Source of the DNA: Physcia stellaris
Lineage: Eukaryota > Ascomycota > Lecanoromycetes > Caliciales > Physciaceae
Assembly (NCBI GenBank): GCA_018902385.1
Contig: JABSSW010000026.1
Span: 124,001-188,000, forward strand
Reading direction: 5' to 3'
DNA length: 64,000 nt
Shown: positions 60,592-64,000 of the stretch, piece by piece
How positions within the stretch are numbered: the first letter of the stretch is position 1
Layout: every line of letters begins with the position of its first letter
Made by a program: the position numbers and the translations under genes
The notes under the pieces: generated by a model
Databases searched by the model: none
What the model was told of the DNA's origin: nothing
Seen by the model: only the letters and a program-made list of their open reading frames with translations

Positions 60592-61546
60592 GCTGCCTTG
60601 TTGAAGAGGCTGGTAATCAAGGGTGAACTGTGAGGGCACAGAGTCTTCGGTGCTACGTAGAAAAGCGGAAAATGTGGGCAACACTGCGCTCAAAAGCAAT
60701 TGAGCTGCTTCCAAGCAAGCCAAGAAGGTCAATATGGGGGGAGTCTGTTATCTACGTGTTGATTGGGATGTCTAGCTTCAGTCACGCAGGGGGCCGGTGG
60801 TGCACCAAACTACTGGCAAATTCCGATTCGACCTGTGTTGTTGAAAGTTGCATTACTTCATGCATACCTATGTACCATCGGCGCACTAAGGTACCTCTCA
60901 GACTGTCTGTGCAGTGGTGTGGTTCACTGGGTTGGGCGCCTTGCGTTAGTGTGCGTTCTGGCACTTCCACTGGCACCAGCAGCTGAGCAGATCCAGCTCC
61001 GCAGTTCGGGCCTACTCCTCAGCCAATCAAGGTGCAATAAGTCCGCGCACATCGTGATGATCTCGAAATTACCCAAATTACTTTTTCCGATCGAAGAAAA
61101 CCTGTGGCGCGATGCTCTGAAAGTTGAAGAAAAGACTTGCAGTGTGTCATGATTAGCAAATAGGATCATCTTGAATATTTGCTGGCGAAATTGATCTGCC
61201 GACACAAGATCAAAAAATTTTCTCCTTTGGCAGTCGACTGGGATTGGGAGCACAGAATAACTATGTAGCTCGATATCAAAAAGGGTAATCGAGCAAGGTA
61301 ATTCCTCTCATCAGCCTGAATATTCATCTGATAGAACTGCTCAGCGCGGTATGACAATGGGACATACATGTTTCGTTCGATTAACAGATATGAGCATGTA
61401 GCAAAAATCCACCATAGCCTCGACTAGCACCCAAGAGGACTCCAAATCCAGATCAGCTCCTCGCTATCTGACACAATGGCACGAGGGTGTATACTAAGCC
61501 TTCCTTTGGCTCATGCGATCCTCGCTTCGGAGGAAACACCAATTCT
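60592..61546. other. intergenic, nothing recognised
   Basis: Overlapping short frames on both strands without domains. It should contain the permease promoter. Confidence 0.4.
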
Positions 61547-62158
61547 CTACAAGCCTCTTCTCGAAACAATCTGAGGTTCAGAATCCTTGGTTTTGTTTAA
61601 CAGCTTCGAAAGCTTGACGCCATTTAACAGCTTCGAAAGCTTGATGCCTTTGACCGCCGATTTCGCCTTAGGTATCAACCCAGCCTCAGAATCTAGGCTA
61701 TCACCATATCGGAGAGTCGGGTGCGATCCCCGAGAAGTCTTCTTAGCCTCCTCCCAAGGGTTGTATGCTCCTGAGTCACGCTCATAGCCTGTCTGCCGAC
61801 CGGCAGCCCTTGAAGGGCCTGCCCCTGGGAAGGAAGTGGAATCGTCTTCGGGCCTTTCTTCATGGCGACCAGAGCTAGATAGAGCCCTGTCATGTTGTGA
61901 TGCTGATTCATCGGGGAGAGATTGACCGTTGAGCTCGTTGTCTCTTGGAACCCTGTTATCAGGAGTTCCACCGTGTGTTCCATCTGGCCTGTTTATATCA
62001 CAGGAATGGAATATGATTGGAAAGTGGCAGGGAGGATCGCAATAGCATCCGACTGTCGTGCCCTCCCCTTCCTCGTAAGTCACATCTAATCTTGGACACG
62101 GTGGACATACAACATAACAGCCACAATTAGCGTGGAGTTGGACCGTTGTGTGAGACAT
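61547..62158 (-). CDS. cysteine-rich N-terminal protein, paralog A
   Basis: A single-exon gene of 203 aa from ATG 62158. The first 54 residues contain cysteines at 12, 14, 18, 21, 38, 40, 44 and 53, within NCGCYVVCPPCPRL, GCYCDPPC and FHSCD. There is no signal peptide, so an intracellular metal-binding module is more likely than a secreted knot (inference). The rest is hydrophilic, Ser/Asp/Arg-rich and probably disordered (SASQHDRALSSSGRHEERPE). Near the C-terminus a nine-residue repeat reads IKLSKLLNG / VKLSKLLNK. The gene at 62860-63504 shares the same cysteine module at identical residue positions. No known family recognised. Confidence 0.7.
   Translation of the reverse strand: MSHTTVQLHANCGCYVVCPPCPRLDVTYEEGEGTTVGCYCDPPCHFPIIFHSCDINRPDGTHGGTPDNRVPRDNELNGQSLPDESASQHDRALSSSGRHEERPEDDSTSFPGAGPSRAAGRQTGYERDSGAYNPWEEAKKTSRGSHPTLRYGDSLDSEAGLIPKAKSAVKGIKLSKLLNGVKLSKLLNKTKDSEPQIVSRRGL
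61596..61646 (-). repeat. 27-nt tandem repeat in paralog A
   Basis: Two copies of a unit containing AACAGCTTCGAAAGCTTGA, period 27 nt, encoding the doubled KLSKLLN motif in frame. Confidence 0.9.
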
Positions 62159-62859
62159 CAATTTTCTCGAATTTGCTAGATCTTGGGGCCTGTGCTAATT
62201 GGGATAGGCTGCAGCTGACGTGGAGGGTATCAATAATATCAGAGAGGAATGGCCATATATACACCATGCAGATGATGTTTGCCTTCAGCTGATTTTAAGC
62301 AATCTTTTCCCCCACCGGAACTGCATTAGCATCATCTACATCTTTTCGCCCGGGCACCAACAAATTGGGGATGATCAAGATCAGCCTATGAAAGTCGACA
62401 GGTTTATTAGATTGAATATGAGATATCCAAGTTTTGCCGGATAGTATATGTTGGCAGCCAGCTAAGCCAACAACGCATCATCCGTAGCTGTTCTGATCTG
62501 GTTTGTCTTGATGAGAACAAAGTCTCTGGCAGAGATAAGCTTCCAGTCAGTGATCCACGTCAATGCTGACATTGATAACTAGGTTCTCCTTCTCTGCTAT
62601 TGTAAAGACAAAGTTACACAGCAAGAGGTAGACTCGCTTGGTTCGAAGCACAATGCATAGTTTGAAACCACAAAAAAGAATGAAAGATCGGAGACTATAG
62701 TCGATATTGAAATGACTTCATCTCGGTCGATACTTGGCTCTCACCCGTGAACCAAATAACGGCAATAGCCGCACAATACTAGGCATACTCAACAACGCTG
62801 TCAAACCCATTTCAAATCTAATATCAGTCATCACACATAAGCCTCCGCCGTTTAGCTTC
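62159..62859. other. spacer between the cysteine-rich paralogs
   Basis: No gene recognised. It holds the promoter of paralog A and the 3' flank of paralog B. Confidence 0.4.
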
Positions 62860-63504
62860 TCATCTTCCCTGCATATTTGGCTTCTTGCTCTGCGCGTTTT
62901 CCTTTCTGTTTCCCCGACGCTTGCCTTTATTGCGTCGTCTTTTCCTACTTGTATTACGCTTTAAGCTTTCAGCTTCTTCGTTCTCTTTAAAACCGTTTGA
63001 TGATTTTGATTTATAAGATCTGCTTCGGTTGCTTGGCCCAGGACTTGGCGACTCTGATCTGGAAGACCTGCGTTGGTGGCTTGGCCCAGCAAGTGGATCT
63101 TTTGAGACACGATGAGTCGCTTCTCCTCGGTCTTTGGCTCCCGATGACTCTGCTTGGCTTTCCCTCGGATCATCGAATGGCGGGGACCCTACCTTTGGGG
63201 GTGTTCCGCGCTTGTCTATTTTCCTCCCTCTAAGGGAACCAGGCTCTCGGTCGTTTGGCGTTGATTTCGGGCGGCGAGACTTGTTGTGTGGATCGTTGCC
63301 ACTTGCTTCTGACTCGTCGCATGATTCATCTGACTGGTCTGGATCACAGGGGTAGAATGCAGCACCGAGCCGACAAGGATCTTCGCATCCGCATTCGATC
63401 AGAGTGCTTCCGTCGTCTTGATGCGTAGACCTGAGGCGGGGGCATTGTTGACATTGAACACGGCATCCACAGTCAGACTGGAGGTAGGCTGTTGGGCGAT
63501 ACAT
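62860..63504 (-). CDS. cysteine-rich N-terminal protein, paralog B, with basic RS-like tail
   Basis: A single-exon gene of 214 aa from ATG 63504. Cysteines at residues 12, 14, 18, 21, 38, 40, 44 and 53 (DCGCRVQCQQCPRL, ECGCEDPC, YPCD) coincide exactly with paralog A; PRL after the fourth Cys and DPC are also shared. The remainder is highly charged and Ser/Arg-rich (RRSSRSESPSPGPSNRSRSY) and ends in a strongly basic run (KRNTSRKRRRNKGKRRGN) that would act as a nuclear or nucleolar signal and could bind nucleic acid (inference). It has no signal peptide and no recognised family. Confidence 0.7.
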   Translation of the reverse strand: MYRPTAYLQSDCGCRVQCQQCPRLRSTHQDDGSTLIECGCEDPCRLGAAFYPCDPDQSDESCDESEASGNDPHNKSRRPKSTPNDREPGSLRGRKIDKRGTPPKVGSPPFDDPRESQAESSGAKDRGEATHRVSKDPLAGPSHQRRSSRSESPSPGPSNRSRSYKSKSSNGFKENEEAESLKRNTSRKRRRNKGKRRGNRKENAQSKKPNMQGR

Positions 63505-64000
63505 TCTTTGTTTTTTAATCTCGTGTTACTGGGCTCAGGCGGAAACGAGATGCTGGGGTTTAATCTCTTTATACAGACCGAGAGAGGCTGTCTTTCTGTG
63601 TCTGTAGGTGCGGTTTGCCCATTTCGCATTCGTAGCAGTGTTTTCTTCGACCACTGCTCTGGCATGTTTGTCACAGATATCTGATGGGTGAGGTGTGCAG
63701 CTTCCGTGGCATTACGAACAGCAGGAAGGTCCACATCAGAAACTCAGGAATCTGACAAACCTGGATCGATTGCGAGGAGATGGTTATGCAGCATCACAAG
63801 TCTTGCACTTAATCTACTAGCTAGCCCGACGGAGAGTCATCGGTTGGCCATACTTTTGCTGCCCGTCGTCAAAGTCATCCCAATAACAACTCCCAGTTTC
63901 TTATGTTACTGCCTCAGATCAGCGCACCAGAAATTCAAGTTATTTTTTAACTTGGTAATAGACACATCAACCATTCGTTGGCAACGCGTGAGCAATGTGA
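63505..64000. other. right edge, intergenic
   Basis: Upstream flank of paralog B. A minus open frame to 63734 overlaps the start of paralog B in another frame and looks like a shadow. Nothing else recognised. Confidence 0.4.

Noticed and set aside
63399-63734. Minus-strand ORF overlapping the start of paralog B
   Set aside because: It overlaps the better supported cysteine-rich gene in another frame and has no recognisable features.

Overview
The window looks like nuclear DNA of a filamentous ascomycete (Pezizomycotina; a leotiomycete is possible but not shown). Genes carry short GT-AG introns of about 46-120 nt with CTNAC-like branch sites. Typical families are present: an SRPK-like kinase, a STAND/NLR-like NB-ARC-TPR protein, a fungal rhodopsin-type membrane protein and an amine permease. 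A 13-kb block is mutated in the manner of repeat-induced point mutation. No prokaryotic features, CRISPR arrays, rRNA or convincing tRNAs were seen.

Layout. 1-15.4 kb: low-complexity GC-skewed DNA, a frame-broken gene with a UBX-type coiled coil (1.75-3.2 kb), uncharacterised and decayed minus-strand genes (3.6-6.1 kb), an SRPK-like kinase (6.3-7.7 kb), a secreted zincin-like protein without its HExxH motif (8.8-9.7 kb), and a ten-exon RecQ helicase (12.7-15.4 kb, minus). 15.65-28.75 kb: an AT-rich repeat block. It holds a Tad1-like LINE, a tyrosine-recombinase (PAT/Ngaro-type) retroelement nested in the LINE, and a roughly 400-bp unmutated insertion. 29-38 kb: a multipass membrane protein, an alpha/beta hydrolase, a four-exon FAD/NADPH monooxygenase, and a broken rhodopsin-like gene. 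38.4-45.5 kb: an NB-ARC/TPR NLR-like gene, a possible NACHT relic, and the mitochondrial carnitine carrier. 47-51.2 kb: a membrane-anchored glycosyltransferase-like protein, a small secreted protein and a frameshifted SAM methyltransferase. 52.7-56.9 kb: a cluster of uncharacterised, partly duplicated and decayed minus-strand genes. 57.4-64 kb: MITEs, a TIR element with telomere-like motifs in its inverted repeats, an APC-family permease, and a tandem pair of cysteine-rich proteins.

The strongest anomaly is the mutational signature of the AT-rich block. In the LINE nearly every remaining C is followed by A or G and nearly every remaining G is preceded by C or T. CC, CT, AG and GG are almost gone while CA and CG persist, and TA is rare despite the AT-richness. 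This is the opposite of classical CpA-directed RIP and would score negative on standard RIP indices. The second most interesting signal is a tandem pair of otherwise diverged intracellular proteins whose N-termini keep eight cysteines at exactly the same residue positions.

Most genes look like unrelated neighbours. The hydrolase, monooxygenase and broken membrane-protein gene at 31-37 kb might once have worked together, but nothing in the sequence proves it.
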